Shown: positions 16,898 to 25,786 of the stretch, piece by piece
Numbering within the stretch: the first letter of the stretch is position 1
Layout of the letters: each line of letters starts with the position of its first letter
Source: RI-242 sp038246255
Lineage (GTDB): Bacteria > Planctomycetota > UBA1135 > GCA-002686595
Reading direction: 5' to 3'
DNA length: 49,455 bases
NCBI GenBank assembly: GCA_038246255.1
Contig: JBBRWC010000018.1
Span: 1 to 49,455 of the forward strand
Translations under genes and position numbers: made by a program
Notes under the pieces: model-generated
The model's input: the letters and a program-made list of their open reading frames with translations, nothing else
Told to the model about the DNA's origin: nothing
The model's database searches: none

Positions 16898-18840
16898 TGA
16901 TGCACCGGGACGAACTTGCGCGCGGTGGCATCCAGGGCTGGCTCGAGGAGTACGGCAAGAAGGAGCTGCTGCGGATCCTGACTTGTGGCTCGGTCGACGA
17001 CGGCAAATCGACCCTGATCGGTCGATTGCTGCACGACGGCGCGGGTATTTTCGACGACCAGCTCGCCGCGCTCAAGAAGGACACGACACGCTACGGCACG
17101 ACCGGCGAGGAAATCGACTTCGCGCTCCTGATGGACGGCCTGCAGGCCGAGCGCGAGCAGGGCATCACGATCGACGTCGCGTACCGCTACTTCTCGACGC
17201 CCAAACGCAAGTTCATCATCGCCGACACCCCCGGTCACGAGCAGTACACCCGCAACATGGCGACCGGCGCTTCGACGTCGGACCTTGCCATCATCCTGAT
17301 TGACGCGCGCAAGGGTGTCCTTGCCCAAACCCGTCGCCATGCGTTCATCTGTTCGCTGCTCGGCATCCGGCACGTCGTCATCGCCATCAACAAGATGGAC
17401 CTCGTCGATTACGCCGAGGACGTGTTCGAGCGCATCAAGGCCGACTGTGTCGACGTGCTCGCGAAGCTCCAACTGGGTGATGTCCACTTCATCCCCATGT
17501 GCGCGCGGCGCGGCGAAAACGTCGTCGGTGTGGCGGACAGCATGCCCTGGTACAAGGGCGGGCCGCTGCTTTCGTACCTTGAGTCGGTGCACATCGCGAG
17601 CGACCGCAACCTGATCGACCTGCGCCTTCCGGTGCAGCTCGTGCTGCGGCCCAACCTGGACTTCCGTGGGTTCGCCGGAACACTTTCGTCTGGCGTGTTG
17701 CGGGTCGGCGAGGAAATCGTGGCGCTGCCGTCGGGGAAAAAGAGCCGCGTGAAGACGATTCTGCGGGGTGGAACACCGATCGAGGAGGCCTTCGCTCCGA
17801 TGGCGATCACGATCACCCTCGAGGACGAGATCGACGTCAGCCGCGGCAACGTGTTCGCGCGCCCTAACAACGCGCCGCACCTCACCAACGCCATCGAATC
17901 GATGGTCGTGTGGATGAACGAAGCGCCGCTCGAAGCCGGGCGCTCCTACCTCCTCAAGACGGCCACGTCGAGCGCGCCCGTGACGGTGACCGACGTGCGC
18001 TACCGGATGAACATCGAGACCCTGCGCTCGGAGCCCGCGACCAGCCTCGGTCTCAACGCAATCGGGCGGGTGCGGCTCGAATCCGCGCGCATGCTCGCGG
18101 TCGACGCCTACGCGAAAAACCGCAACATGGGTGCGTTCATCCTGGTCGACCGCATGACCAACGCCACGCTCGCGGCCGGGATGATCCTTGAGCGCACCTC
18201 CGCGGACGAAAGCCTGGAGCGCGGCCGTGTCGCGCACGATGCCGGCCAGAATCTGCGCGCGCAGGTATCCAAGGTCCCGACCACGGCGCGCCTTGGGCGC
18301 ATGGCGCAACAGCCGTTCACCCTTTGGATCTCGGGTTTGCCGCGCTCGGGGAAGAGCTCGGTCGCATTCGAGCTTGAGCGCCAGTTGTTCGGTCGCGGCC
18401 AGCACGCCCTTGTGCTCGACGGCGAGCAGTTGCGCCTGGGCTTGTCCTCGGACCTCGGTTTTTCGAACTCCGATCGGGCCGAGAATCTGCGCCGGGCGGC
18501 GGAGCTCGCCAAACTCTTCAACGACCAGGGACTGATCGTCATCGCGGCTTTCGTGTCCGCAACACGGGCCGCGCGCGATCGGGCACGGCACACGGTCGGC
18601 GCAGAGCGTTTCCTCGAAGCCTGGTGCAACGCCCCGCTCGAGGTCGTCGAGGCCCGCGACACGTCCGGGCTGTTCGCGCGCGCGCGCAGCGGCGAGATCG
18701 CCCACGTCACGGGCATCGACCACGAGTTCGAGACCCCCAAGACCCCGGATTTCGAGCTCGACACCGTCTCGACCTCCGTCGCGACCAACGTGACACGTGT
18801 GCTCGACGAGCTCGTCGCCCGCGGCTGGTTGACGGTCTGA
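16897..18840 (+). CDS. cysNC: Bifunctional sulfate adenylyltransferase subunit 1 / adenylylsulfate kinase
   Basis: 647 aa. Residues about 20-460 are the GTPase CysN, with P-loop GSVDDGKSTL at 31-40, DTPGHEQYTRNM and NKMDLVDY. Residues about 470-647 are the APS kinase CysC, with P-loop GLPRSGKSSVA, LDGEQLRLGLSSDLGFSNSD and the usual R-x-x-A-ENLRR helix. The fusion channels sulfate to APS to PAPS. The CysC P-loop has Pro-Arg where Ser-Gly or Ser-Ala is usual, but the GKS(S/T) core remains. It is coupled to cysD. The transporter and reductase genes are not in the window. Confidence 0.96.
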   Translation: MMHRDELARGGIQGWLEEYGKKELLRILTCGSVDDGKSTLIGRLLHDGAGIFDDQLAALKKDTTRYGTTGEEIDFALLMDGLQAEREQGITIDVAYRYFSTPKRKFIIADTPGHEQYTRNMATGASTSDLAIILIDARKGVLAQTRRHAFICSLLGIRHVVIAINKMDLVDYAEDVFERIKADCVDVLAKLQLGDVHFIPMCARRGENVVGVADSMPWYKGGPLLSYLESVHIASDRNLIDLRLPVQLVLRPNLDFRGFAGTLSSGVLRVGEEIVALPSGKKSRVKTILRGGTPIEEAFAPMAITITLEDEIDVSRGNVFARPNNAPHLTNAIESMVVWMNEAPLEAGRSYLLKTATSSAPVTVTDVRYRMNIETLRSEPATSLGLNAIGRVRLESARMLAVDAYAKNRNMGAFILVDRMTNATLAAGMILERTSADESLERGRVAHDAGQNLRAQVSKVPTTARLGRMAQQPFTLWISGLPRSGKSSVAFELERQLFGRGQHALVLDGEQLRLGLSSDLGFSNSDRAENLRRAAELAKLFNDQGLIVIAAFVSATRAARDRARHTVGAERFLEAWCNAPLEVVEARDTSGLFARARSGEIAHVTGIDHEFETPKTPDFELDTVSTSVATNVTRVLDELVARGWLTV

Positions 18841-19173
18841 TCGCGCGGAGCAACGGCTCGGTCGACCTGCGGGCGCCCGCCCGGGGCTTGTCCGGCATCC
18901 CGCCTCACGGCTGTGAAACCGCCGCGGGACTGCCCTGTGGCCGGCCCCAGCCTCACGGGCGCGCTGCCGCGCGGGGGAGCGCCCGAATCCCCGCGATTGC
19001 CGACGCCCGACCGGCCCGAGTGGCATAAATTGAAGGGTGCACCCCGAGCGGGCGTGCGCGGCGGAGGGGCCCACGGGGCTCCTGCGCTCGCATAGTCGAC
19101 CCCCGGTCACCTCTCCCCGGCACTGCGCGCGGGCGAGGGGTCCCCCTTCCCCCCCCAACTGCCCGTGCCGCCC
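18841..19173 (+). other. 333-bp intergenic region between cysNC and leuB
   Basis: No convincing ORF is present. It contains one distinctly AT-richer word, GCATAAATT, at about 19023-19031 on the plus strand. This is a possible -10 for leuB with a leader of roughly 140 nt. A GC-rich self-complementary stretch just after the cysNC stop (gcgggcgcccgc) could act in termination but has no T-run. A pyrimidine-rich tract (ccccttcccccccc) lies just upstream of leuB. Confidence 0.3.
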
Positions 19174-20307
19174 ATGACCCCGACCCGCCGCATCGCCGTC
19201 CTTCCCGGAGATGGCATCGGACCCGAGGTGACCCGCGAAGCCATTCGCGTGCTCGAAACGACCGCCTCCCACCGGGGCCTCGATCTCGAGCTCGAATGGC
19301 GCAACGTGGGCGGCGCGGCCGTGGCCGAGAGCGGCGAGCCCCTGCCGAAGTCGACCCTCGACCTGTGCCTCGCGAGCGACGCCGTCTTCATGGGCGCCGT
19401 CGGCCTGTCGTCCACCGACCGGGTGAAGCCGGAGCAGCGTCCCGAGCGCGCCCTGTTGATTCTGCGGCGCGAGCTCGAGACCTACGCCAACCTGCGCCCG
19501 GTGCGCCACACGACCGCCCTCGACGACGCGACCCCGCTGCGCCCCGAGATCGCCGCCGGCACCGACTTCATGATCGTGCGCGAGCTCGCCGGCGGCCTCT
19601 ATTACGGCCAGCCGCGCGGCATCAGCGGCGAACTCGGCTCCCGCCGGGCGGTCGACACCCTCGAATACGGGGAGGCGGAGATCGAGCGTATCGTGCGCTT
19701 CGCATTTGGCATCGCCAAGAGCCGCCGCGGCCACCTCACCAGCGTCGACAAGGCCAACGTCCTGCAGACGTCGGTGCTGTGGCGCGAGGTCGTGGACCGG
19801 CTCGCGCCCGAGTACCCGGACGTGCGTGTCGAGCACCTGTACGTGGACAATTGCGCCATGCGCCTCGTGACCCGGCCGAGTTCGTTCGACGTCATCGTCA
19901 CGGAAAACACGTTCGGCGACATCCTGTCGGACGAGGGCTCGGTGCTGACCGGTTCGCTGGGCATGTTGCCCTCCGCATCGATTGGCAAAGGTGTCGCGTT
20001 GTACGAGCCCGTCCACGGCTCGGCTCCCGACATCGCTGGCCGTGGCATCGCGAACCCCATCGCGTCGATCCTGACCGTCGCGATGATGCTGCGTTACAGC
20101 CTCGGACAGCCCGAGGAAGCAGACGCCATCGACACCGCGGTGGAGCGTGTCCTGCGCCGCGGTTTGCGCACTGCCGACCTCGCCCGCCGCGGCGGGCCGA
20201 GCGTCTCGACGACGGCCATGGGCGACGCCATCGTGGCGGAACTCGAGGACGTCTTGTCCGCGGCGACCGCCGCGACCGCGGCGACCGACGAAGTGGGCGC
20301 GCGCTGA
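19174..20307 (+). CDS. leuB: 3-isopropylmalate dehydrogenase
   Basis: 377 aa from ATG 19174; a GTG nine bases earlier is in frame. It begins TRRIAVLPGDGIGPEV and has FMGAVGLSS, the substrate Arg motif LRRELETYANLRPVR, VRELAGGLYYGQPRG, the catalytic Lys region SVDKANVLQTS, and YVDNCAMRLVTRPSSFDVIV with metal Asp residues. NAD binding is at EPVHGSAPDIAGRGIANP. It performs the third step of leucine biosynthesis. leuA, leuC and leuD are not in the window, so it stands alone here. The last residues (ATAATAATD) come from a 9-bp tandem repeat. A tartrate-dehydrogenase-like specificity is less likely. Confidence 0.93.
   Translation: MTPTRRIAVLPGDGIGPEVTREAIRVLETTASHRGLDLELEWRNVGGAAVAESGEPLPKSTLDLCLASDAVFMGAVGLSSTDRVKPEQRPERALLILRRELETYANLRPVRHTTALDDATPLRPEIAAGTDFMIVRELAGGLYYGQPRGISGELGSRRAVDTLEYGEAEIERIVRFAFGIAKSRRGHLTSVDKANVLQTSVLWREVVDRLAPEYPDVRVEHLYVDNCAMRLVTRPSSFDVIVTENTFGDILSDEGSVLTGSLGMLPSASIGKGVALYEPVHGSAPDIAGRGIANPIASILTVAMMLRYSLGQPEEADAIDTAVERVLRRGLRTADLARRGGPSVSTTAMGDAIVAELEDVLSAATAATAATDEVGAR
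20263..20289. repeat. 9-bp tandem repeat, 3 copies, at the leuB 3' end
   Basis: Three units of gcgaccgcc/gcgaccgcg/gcgaccgac encode an Ala-Thr-Ala tail outside the conserved dehydrogenase fold. Confidence 0.7.
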
Positions 20308-20343
20308 AGTGCGACGCGCGCGCGGGCGCGGGACAAAACGGCG

Positions 20344-20946
20344 TTAGGAAAACAGCGTCTGGCCCGGCACCGCGATGGGTGCCACGGGCAGCGTGGTGAA
20401 CGCGTACTCGGGGGGCGAAAGGTCGTCCGTCGAAGCGAGCGCTTCCGCGAAGGTCAGCGACTGACCCGTGTATGCGGCCATCCGGCCGAGGATTGCCGTC
20501 ATGGTGCTGAGCGCGACCTGGCGCGCTTCGTTGATCGGCACATTCGAGCGGATCGCGCGCACGAGCGCCACGTGCTCCTCCACGTACGGGTTTGGCTGGC
20601 CGCCTTCGAAGCGCCAGGGGTTCAAGCCGCGCAAGCTCCCCGACGGGTCGGCACTGCCGAGGGTGCCGACGAGGCGTTCTCCGACCCGGTTCGCGCACCC
20701 GTCGATCTGGCGGCAGTGGCTCTCGATCATGAGGCCGTCCGCGAACTCGTACTGCACGGCGAAGTGGTCGAAAACGTTGCCGTACGCCGGATCGGTGCGA
20801 ACCTCCCGTCCGCCCGTTGCCGCAGCACGGGTGGGCACCTGGCCCAGTGCCCACAGGATCACGTCCAGGTTGTGGACGTGCTGCTCGCAGATGTGGTCGC
20901 CGCTCGCCCAAGTGAAGTACAGCCAGTTACGCAGCTGCCACTCCAT
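20344..20946 (-). pseudogene. C-terminal fragment of a Gfo/Idh/MocA family oxidoreductase
   Basis: From an ATG at 20946 the frame encodes 200 aa: MEWQLRNWLYFTWASGDH, then HVHNLDVILWALG, SHCRQIDGCANRVGE, NPYVEEHVALVRAI and TMTAILGRMAAYTGQ. This is the typical C-terminal half of planctomycete/Bacteroidetes Gfo/Idh/MocA dehydrogenases. The N-terminal Rossmann NAD-binding domain (about 200 residues, usually after a Tat signal) is absent, so it should not be an active dehydrogenase. Upstream, in another frame, lies an FGE-like fragment whose homology stops exactly where this one begins, consistent with a deletion junction near 20945. Confidence 0.8.
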
Positions 20947-21175
20947 GTCGCTCCCACGGGGCGTTCGCGAGCCACCAGCGGCTCTTGGGATTTTGGGGAT
21001 CGGTTTCGTTCCAACTGGGTGCCTGGGGCTCGCGCCGCCAGGGTTTGCATGCGTCGGGCGCATCGAGGAACGATCCGCCGGCCGTGGTGTGGCCGCCCTC
21101 GACACGCACCCACTCGGCGAGGTCGCCCACGAGGCCCCGCAGGCCGAAGGGTCCGGGCTCCAACGCGCCGATCAT
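20927..21175 (-). pseudogene. Fragment of a formylglycine-generating-enzyme-like (SUMF1) protein
   Basis: An 82-aa ORF contains the C-terminal SUMF1 pattern: PFGLRGLVGDLAEWV, a Gly-Gly-Ser motif (TAGGSFLD), PSWNETDPQNPKS and RWWLANAPW. A normal protein would continue with a VGFR-type ending; here the sequence switches to ERHGVAAA and stops, just where the Gfo/Idh homology starts in another frame. The N-terminal two thirds of the SUMF1 domain are also missing. The ATG overlaps the stop of the upstream isomerase gene (ATGA), so it could still be translated, but no function is expected. Confidence 0.7.
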
Positions 21176-22110
21176 CCTGCGCTCGACCCGTCGGCCGCGC
21201 GATACGCCGCGAGCACCGCCAAATCGCCCTCCAGGCCGCCCATGGAGTTGCCGTGCTCCATGCCCACGATGCCACCAAAACCCTTGCCATGGATGTGCCG
21301 GAACACATTTGGATAGTGGATCTCACCGGTGCCCGGTTCGTTCCGGCCCGGCGTATCACCGACTTGGAAGTACGCGATTTCGTCCCATGCACGATCGATG
21401 TTGGGGATCAGGTTCCCCTCGGCGATCTGCTGGTGGTACACGTCGAAGAGGATCTTCACGGACGGCGAATCCACTGCCTTGCACAGCATGTGCGCCTGGG
21501 GAACTTTCGCGAGCAGCATCCCCGCATGGTCGCGCCACGGGTTGAGCGGCTCCATGACCATCACGAGCCCGTGGGGTTCGAATACCTTTGCGCCGCGCTT
21601 GAGCATCTCGATCGCGCACGAGTGCTGGAAGTCGAGCTCCACACGGGGATCGCGGTCACCGAGGACGATCGTCATCCACGTTGCACGGACACGTTTGGCG
21701 ACCTCCACGGATTTTGCAAGGTCTGCGAGGAAGCTCTCCACGTGCTCGGGTGCCGCGGTCGAAAAACTGCGCTTGCCAAACGCCGTGCCGAAGTTCGCGA
21801 CGAAGACACCCATGCGGATGCCGAGCCGTTCCATCGCGCGGGCGAGCTGTATTTGCTCCTCGACGGAGCGACCGGCCATGCCGTTGTCCTCCCACGCGGT
21901 GAAACCCTGGTCCGCAGCCCATTCCAACTGCCGCACCAGGTCGGCTCCCGCGACCCGCGCGAACATGCCGAAGTGCGGCGCATACGCGAGCCGGAAAGGC
22001 CGCGCGGTCGAAGCACCGGCCGCCTGGGCCGCAGCAGCAAGAAGCGCACCCTGCGTCGCCGCCGCAGCGCCCCACGCCATTCCGCCCGCCAATAACGCAC
22101 GTCGTTGCAT
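21172..22110 (-). CDS. TIM-barrel sugar isomerase/epimerase, hydroxypyruvate isomerase-like
   Basis: 312 aa. The N-terminus MQRRALLAGGMAWGAAAATQ is a Tat-like/secretory leader (Arg-Arg then a hydrophobic stretch to about residue 30). The barrel follows: YAPHFGMFARVAGADLVRQL, WEDNGMAGRSVEEQIQLA, the metal-site Glu in LVMVMEPLNPW, ILFDVYHQQIAEGNLI, and the second metal Glu near GIVGMEHGNS. The family isomerises hydroxypyruvate/tartronate semialdehyde or epimerises keto sugars. An exported member beside Gfo/Idh genes is common in planctomycetes and probably processes an unusual sugar. It follows the M28 peptidase by 8 bp. Confidence 0.88.
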   Translation of the reverse strand: MQRRALLAGGMAWGAAAATQGALLAAAAQAAGASTARPFRLAYAPHFGMFARVAGADLVRQLEWAADQGFTAWEDNGMAGRSVEEQIQLARAMERLGIRMGVFVANFGTAFGKRSFSTAAPEHVESFLADLAKSVEVAKRVRATWMTIVLGDRDPRVELDFQHSCAIEMLKRGAKVFEPHGLVMVMEPLNPWRDHAGMLLAKVPQAHMLCKAVDSPSVKILFDVYHQQIAEGNLIPNIDRAWDEIAYFQVGDTPGRNEPGTGEIHYPNVFRHIHGKGFGGIVGMEHGNSMGGLEGDLAVLAAYRAADGSSAG

Positions 22111-22118
22111 CGGGAATC

Positions 22119-23849
22119 TCAGCGCGCCTGGGACGCGGTCTCCGTGGGGACGTGGACGAAGTTCTCCAGGCGCTGCGCGGCCGCGAGGGCGATCCCTTCC
22201 ACCAGCATCAAAAGGTCCGCCATGGCGTGCGCTTCGATCTTGTCCACGGTGTCGCCCGGCCGGTGGTAATCGGGGTGGCCGTCCGCGTTCGTGAAAAACA
22301 GAGCGGAAACTTTTGCATCAAGGAACGATGCGTGGTCCGAGCGCGCCGAAACCGACGTCGAGTGGACGATGTTCAAGCGGGTCGCTCCAAGGTGCGGCGC
22401 GAGCCAATCCGCAAGACCCTCTGCGGTTCGAGCACCCTGCAGCGCAACCCGGCCCTCCTGGATACGGCCGACCATGTCCAGGTTGATCATCAGCGCGTGG
22501 TTTGAGATCGGCGCGCGCGGGGCGCCAACGTAGTGGCGTGATCCGAGCAAGCCGGATTCCTCCGCGTCAAAAAACAGGCAAAGGATCGAGCGCCGCGCCG
22601 CAGTGGGATCGAAGGATTGGGCCCGTTCGGCAAGGCGCAACGCAAGGCAGAGCAGCGTCGCGCTACCACTCGCGTTGTCGTCCGCGCCGGGGTGCAAAAT
22701 CCCACCTTCGTCCGGCGCTGCGAACTGCCCGTTGCCCACGTGGTCAAGGTGCGCTCCCACAACCACCCACTGCCCGGCGAGCGCACCCGACCCCGGCAGC
22801 ACCGCACCCAGATTCTGCGCCGAATGGCGCACACGCTCGAGTTCCACGTCCACTTCGGCGATGGCTCCAAGCGGCAGCACCACACCGCGTTCGTCCGACT
22901 GCGTACCGAGCTCGACGAGGTTGTGTCCGAGCGCGGCGAGCAAACGTGTGGCCCCGTCCGCGGAAAGGTGCAGCACCGGCGTCGAGTTGCCACCGCGGCC
23001 GCCGTCGCCCGGATCCATCAGCCCGCGCGCGCGCGGATCCGCCGCTCCCGCGGGATTCGCGATCAGCACCGCGACGGCGCCGCGCTGAACGCAGGCATTC
23101 ACTTTGGCCTGCAGGGCAGCCCGCCCGCTCCAACGGCCATTTTCCGTGAAACGGCTGCGCCCGCGTTCGTCGCGCGGTTCGAAACGCAGCACCAAAGCCA
23201 CCTTGCCCTTGAGGTCCGAGCCCTCCGGGAAGCCCGTGTAGCCCTCGGGCCCCTCCGCGATGGCGTAACCGCAAAACACAAGTTCGCCGGACGCGCTGCC
23301 GCTCGCGCCGAGGCCGAGCGCGGTGAACTCACGCGCCCCCACCAGTTGGACATCGCCCACGGCGAGCGATTGGCGCGCGACGCGGGTCGGACCGGGGATG
23401 TCGAAACCCTGGCGAAATCCACCGCCGAACGCCGGCTCGAGGCCGGAGCGCGCGAGGAAAAACTCGACGTACTCCTTGGCGCGCGCCGATCCGCCCGTGC
23501 CCGGTGTGCGCCCCTCGAAGTACGGGCTCGTCAGCACGGTCACGTGCGCGCGCAGATCTCGGGCGAGGACGTCGCGCGCGCGGGCCAGCGCGGCGATGTC
23601 GTCCTCGAGCGTGGTGTCCGCGCCGTCCTCGGCGGCGCCGTCAATACGAGTGAGGGCAATACGAGTGAGGGCAATACGAGTGAGGGCAATACGAGTGAGG
23701 GCAACGCGAGTGAGGGCCGCTCCTTCGATCGACGCGTGTGCCCCCGCGGCGGTGTGCGCGGGCGACTGGCCGTGCGCGCCTAGGGGGATGAGCGCCGCAA
23801 TCAGCGCCGCCAGGCTCAGGGCGCACAAGTCGAGTCGGGTTCGATCCAT
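22119..23849 (-). CDS. Secreted M28-family metallopeptidase with PA domain
   Basis: 576 aa. A signal peptide is at residues 1 to about 27 (LCALSLAALIAALIPLGAHG). A tandem ALTRI repeat (about 45-69) precedes the first conserved motif TSPYFEGRTPGTGGSARAKEYV. A PA-like insert lies at about 180-320. The zinc aminopeptidase core has VVVGAHLDHVG, HPGADDNASGSA, FFDAEESGLLGS, INLDMVGR and the final His in DYHRPGDTVDKIE. It probably releases amino acids from peptides outside the cytoplasm. It is co-directional with, and closely spaced to, the isomerase gene. Confidence 0.93.
   Translation of the reverse strand: MDRTRLDLCALSLAALIAALIPLGAHGQSPAHTAAGAHASIEGAALTRVALTRIALTRIALTRIALTRIDGAAEDGADTTLEDDIAALARARDVLARDLRAHVTVLTSPYFEGRTPGTGGSARAKEYVEFFLARSGLEPAFGGGFRQGFDIPGPTRVARQSLAVGDVQLVGAREFTALGLGASGSASGELVFCGYAIAEGPEGYTGFPEGSDLKGKVALVLRFEPRDERGRSRFTENGRWSGRAALQAKVNACVQRGAVAVLIANPAGAADPRARGLMDPGDGGRGGNSTPVLHLSADGATRLLAALGHNLVELGTQSDERGVVLPLGAIAEVDVELERVRHSAQNLGAVLPGSGALAGQWVVVGAHLDHVGNGQFAAPDEGGILHPGADDNASGSATLLCLALRLAERAQSFDPTAARRSILCLFFDAEESGLLGSRHYVGAPRAPISNHALMINLDMVGRIQEGRVALQGARTAEGLADWLAPHLGATRLNIVHSTSVSARSDHASFLDAKVSALFFTNADGHPDYHRPGDTVDKIEAHAMADLLMLVEGIALAAAQRLENFVHVPTETASQAR
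23643..23717. repeat. 15-bp tandem repeat, 5 copies, in frame in the M28 peptidase
   Basis: Four identical copies of aatacgagtgagggc plus one copy with a single change (aacgcgagtgagggc) encode four ALTRI units and one ALTRV just after the signal peptide. Perfect identity of four copies, including third positions, points to recent expansion. Confidence 0.95.
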
Positions 23850-23904
23850 CGTGGGTGCTCCGCGCCGTCAATGCGCGCGGGACCGCGAGGATACCGCCGC
23901 CCGC

Positions 23905-25218
23905 TCAATCGGGGGCGATCGGCCCGCCGACCGCCTGCAGCGCGGCGGTGAAGCGCTCGGCGACCTCGGGACCCGCGGTGCCGACCAGATCGTGCCGCAG
24001 GGCCTCGATGAACGGCGTCAGCGCATCCGGTCGCAGGCCCGGGATCGGCGCGGGACCCTTGAGGAGCCGCAGGTGGCTCGGACGTGTCGGCGACTCGGAC
24101 GCAACCCGGTAGACCTCAAGATCGCAACCCGGCTCGCCGAAGTCGCGCTCGTCCCCCACCGCCGCATAACCGCTGCCGAGCAGCGCCGCGAGTTGCGCCG
24201 CGCGTCCCGGCGCAAGCTGGAACACCGCGGGGTTGCCGAGCCCGATGCGCAAGGTGTCGTCCGACCCGAGCGCCAGAAAAAACTCGCCACGCCGGCACGA
24301 ACGTACCTCGATGCCCGCGATCGGCGGTGGCATCGGTGCCGCGGGTCGCGCGACAGGCGGCAACTGGGGCGGTTCGTAGGCATCGAGTTCCACACCCGCC
24401 GCGCGGGCGGCGCGCTCGCGGATGCGCTGTTCCAACACCGTCCATGCGGTGCGGTTTTCGGGGTCGTCCGGATCCTTCTCCGGCCGGTACCCGGCGGTGT
24501 CGCCGAGCCGCGTCGCCAGTTGACGCAACGCGTCGTAGCGCGCGGCCCGGCCATTCTCGAGCTCGAACCAACGGTCGTCGCGCTCGAGGTCCGCAAGAGG
24601 CCAATAGAGCGCATCCGCATCGCCGAAGGTGTCGAGCGCGAATGCCGCCGCCCGGCGCACACGGTCGTCCTCGTCGGCCAGCGCCGCGCGCAGCGACGGA
24701 CGCGCACGGTCCGCAATCGACGGATCGTGCTGTGCCACAGCCTCGATACCGGTGACTGCGGCCGCGCGCACCGCCGCGAGCGGATCGCGCAAGCCCGCAA
24801 GGAACCTGTCCCCGTCCGCCGCCGTGCCTTCACGGGCGAGGCCGCGCAGCGCGGCGGGACGCCAGGGAAAGTCCAGGTCGCCAAGAGCGCTCCACGCGAG
24901 ATCGCGCAAGCGCGGATCCTCAAAGCGGCCCAGGATCTCCACCGTTTCCTGACCCTGCTCGGCGAGGGCATCGAGGTCGCCGGCGAACAGCTCGAGCAAC
25001 CGGTCGCGCGCGACGTCACCCAGGGTGAGCAGTCGCCCCGCCGCTTGGGAGCGGACCTGAAGTGCCCCCGCGCGGGCTGTTTGCAGGTGGCGCTCGACGA
25101 GTTCGGCGGGCGCGAGCTTCGCAGCTTGGCCGCGCTGCGGAGAACCCGCGGCGCGATCCGCCACACCCACTGTGCACACGAGCAAAAGTGCCACGAATCC
25201 GGCGATCCTTCGAATCAT
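23905..25218 (-). CDS. Exported HEAT-repeat protein
   Basis: 437 aa from ATG 25218; the in-frame extension upstream is Arg-rich and lacks a signal peptide. The signal is MIRRIAGFVALLLVCTVGVA. Residues about 45-240 are alpha-helical HEAT-like repeats (LRDLAWSALGDLDFPWRPAALRGLA, RVRRAAAFALDTFGD). The C-terminal part (about 290-437) has no recognised domain but contains RSCRRGEFFLALGSDDTLRIGLG. It is probably a periplasmic scaffold or interaction protein. The neighbours (M28 peptidase and DUF3299 genes) do not define a role. Confidence 0.8.
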   Translation of the reverse strand: MIRRIAGFVALLLVCTVGVADRAAGSPQRGQAAKLAPAELVERHLQTARAGALQVRSQAAGRLLTLGDVARDRLLELFAGDLDALAEQGQETVEILGRFEDPRLRDLAWSALGDLDFPWRPAALRGLAREGTAADGDRFLAGLRDPLAAVRAAAVTGIEAVAQHDPSIADRARPSLRAALADEDDRVRRAAAFALDTFGDADALYWPLADLERDDRWFELENGRAARYDALRQLATRLGDTAGYRPEKDPDDPENRTAWTVLEQRIRERAARAAGVELDAYEPPQLPPVARPAAPMPPPIAGIEVRSCRRGEFFLALGSDDTLRIGLGNPAVFQLAPGRAAQLAALLGSGYAAVGDERDFGEPGCDLEVYRVASESPTRPSHLRLLKGPAPIPGLRPDALTPFIEALRHDLVGTAGPEVAERFTAALQAVGGPIAPD

Positions 25219-25312
25219 TGCGCCAACTCCCTCAACCCCGCGGGACCGTCGTCGTGCGTCCATCACGCGCGGGATGGCCGCGGCGTGCGAGTGGCAAACG
25301 GCACGCACCCGA

Positions 25313-25786
25313 TCAATAAAAGCGCCCTTTCAGGCGGTACAGGCTCACGACGAGCCCGTCTTCTTCGACCGCGCCGATTTCCAAACGCCCCACCACTTCG
25401 AACTGCCCCGTGCGGGGTCCCGTGCGGGCGGTCGGGCCGAGATCGACCTCGACGAAGTGGCTCGGCATCAGGCTGGCCGTGCACTGGCACGCTTCCGTGA
25501 CCATCGGAAACTTGCGTTGGTCACCCGCGACGCTGGCGTGCATAAAACCGCGCAGGACCACACGGCGGCCGTTCAAGCGCTGGATTTCCTCGGGCACCTC
25601 GTCACCGGGCTCCCACGCAATCGACGTCAACTGGTGCAGGTCGACTTCGATGATCTCTTCGGAGGCATCGAGGCTCGACGGAACCCCGCGCGCCGTCGAC
25701 CACGCGTGCGCGGGGCCTCCGGCGGCGCTGAACAATGGCGCGAATGCGACGAGTGCCGCCGCAAAGCGGAGATTCCGCTTCACCAC
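25313..25786 (-). CDS. Exported DUF3299-like protein, third of three in tandem
   Basis: 157 aa. The start is GTG 25786 or GTG 25783; the latter forms a GTGA overlap with the upstream gene. A signal peptide covers about residues 1-28 (VKRNLRFAAALVAFAPLFSA). The domain has LNGRRVVLRGFMHASV, then EACQCTASLMPSHFVEVDL and GQFEVVGRLEIGAVEEDGLVVSLYRLKG, the same strand order as its two upstream neighbours. Function is unknown; the CxC pair (CQC) could bind metal. It is the last member of the set that starts with the ABC transporter. Confidence 0.8.
   Translation of the reverse strand: MVKRNLRFAAALVAFAPLFSAAGGPAHAWSTARGVPSSLDASEEIIEVDLHQLTSIAWEPGDEVPEEIQRLNGRRVVLRGFMHASVAGDQRKFPMVTEACQCTASLMPSHFVEVDLGPTARTGPRTGQFEVVGRLEIGAVEEDGLVVSLYRLKGRFY

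Noticed and set aside
16846..20016. A 1056-codon open frame on the minus strand
   Set aside because: It lies opposite cysNC and leuB, whose motifs are complete; low-complexity product and no family features.
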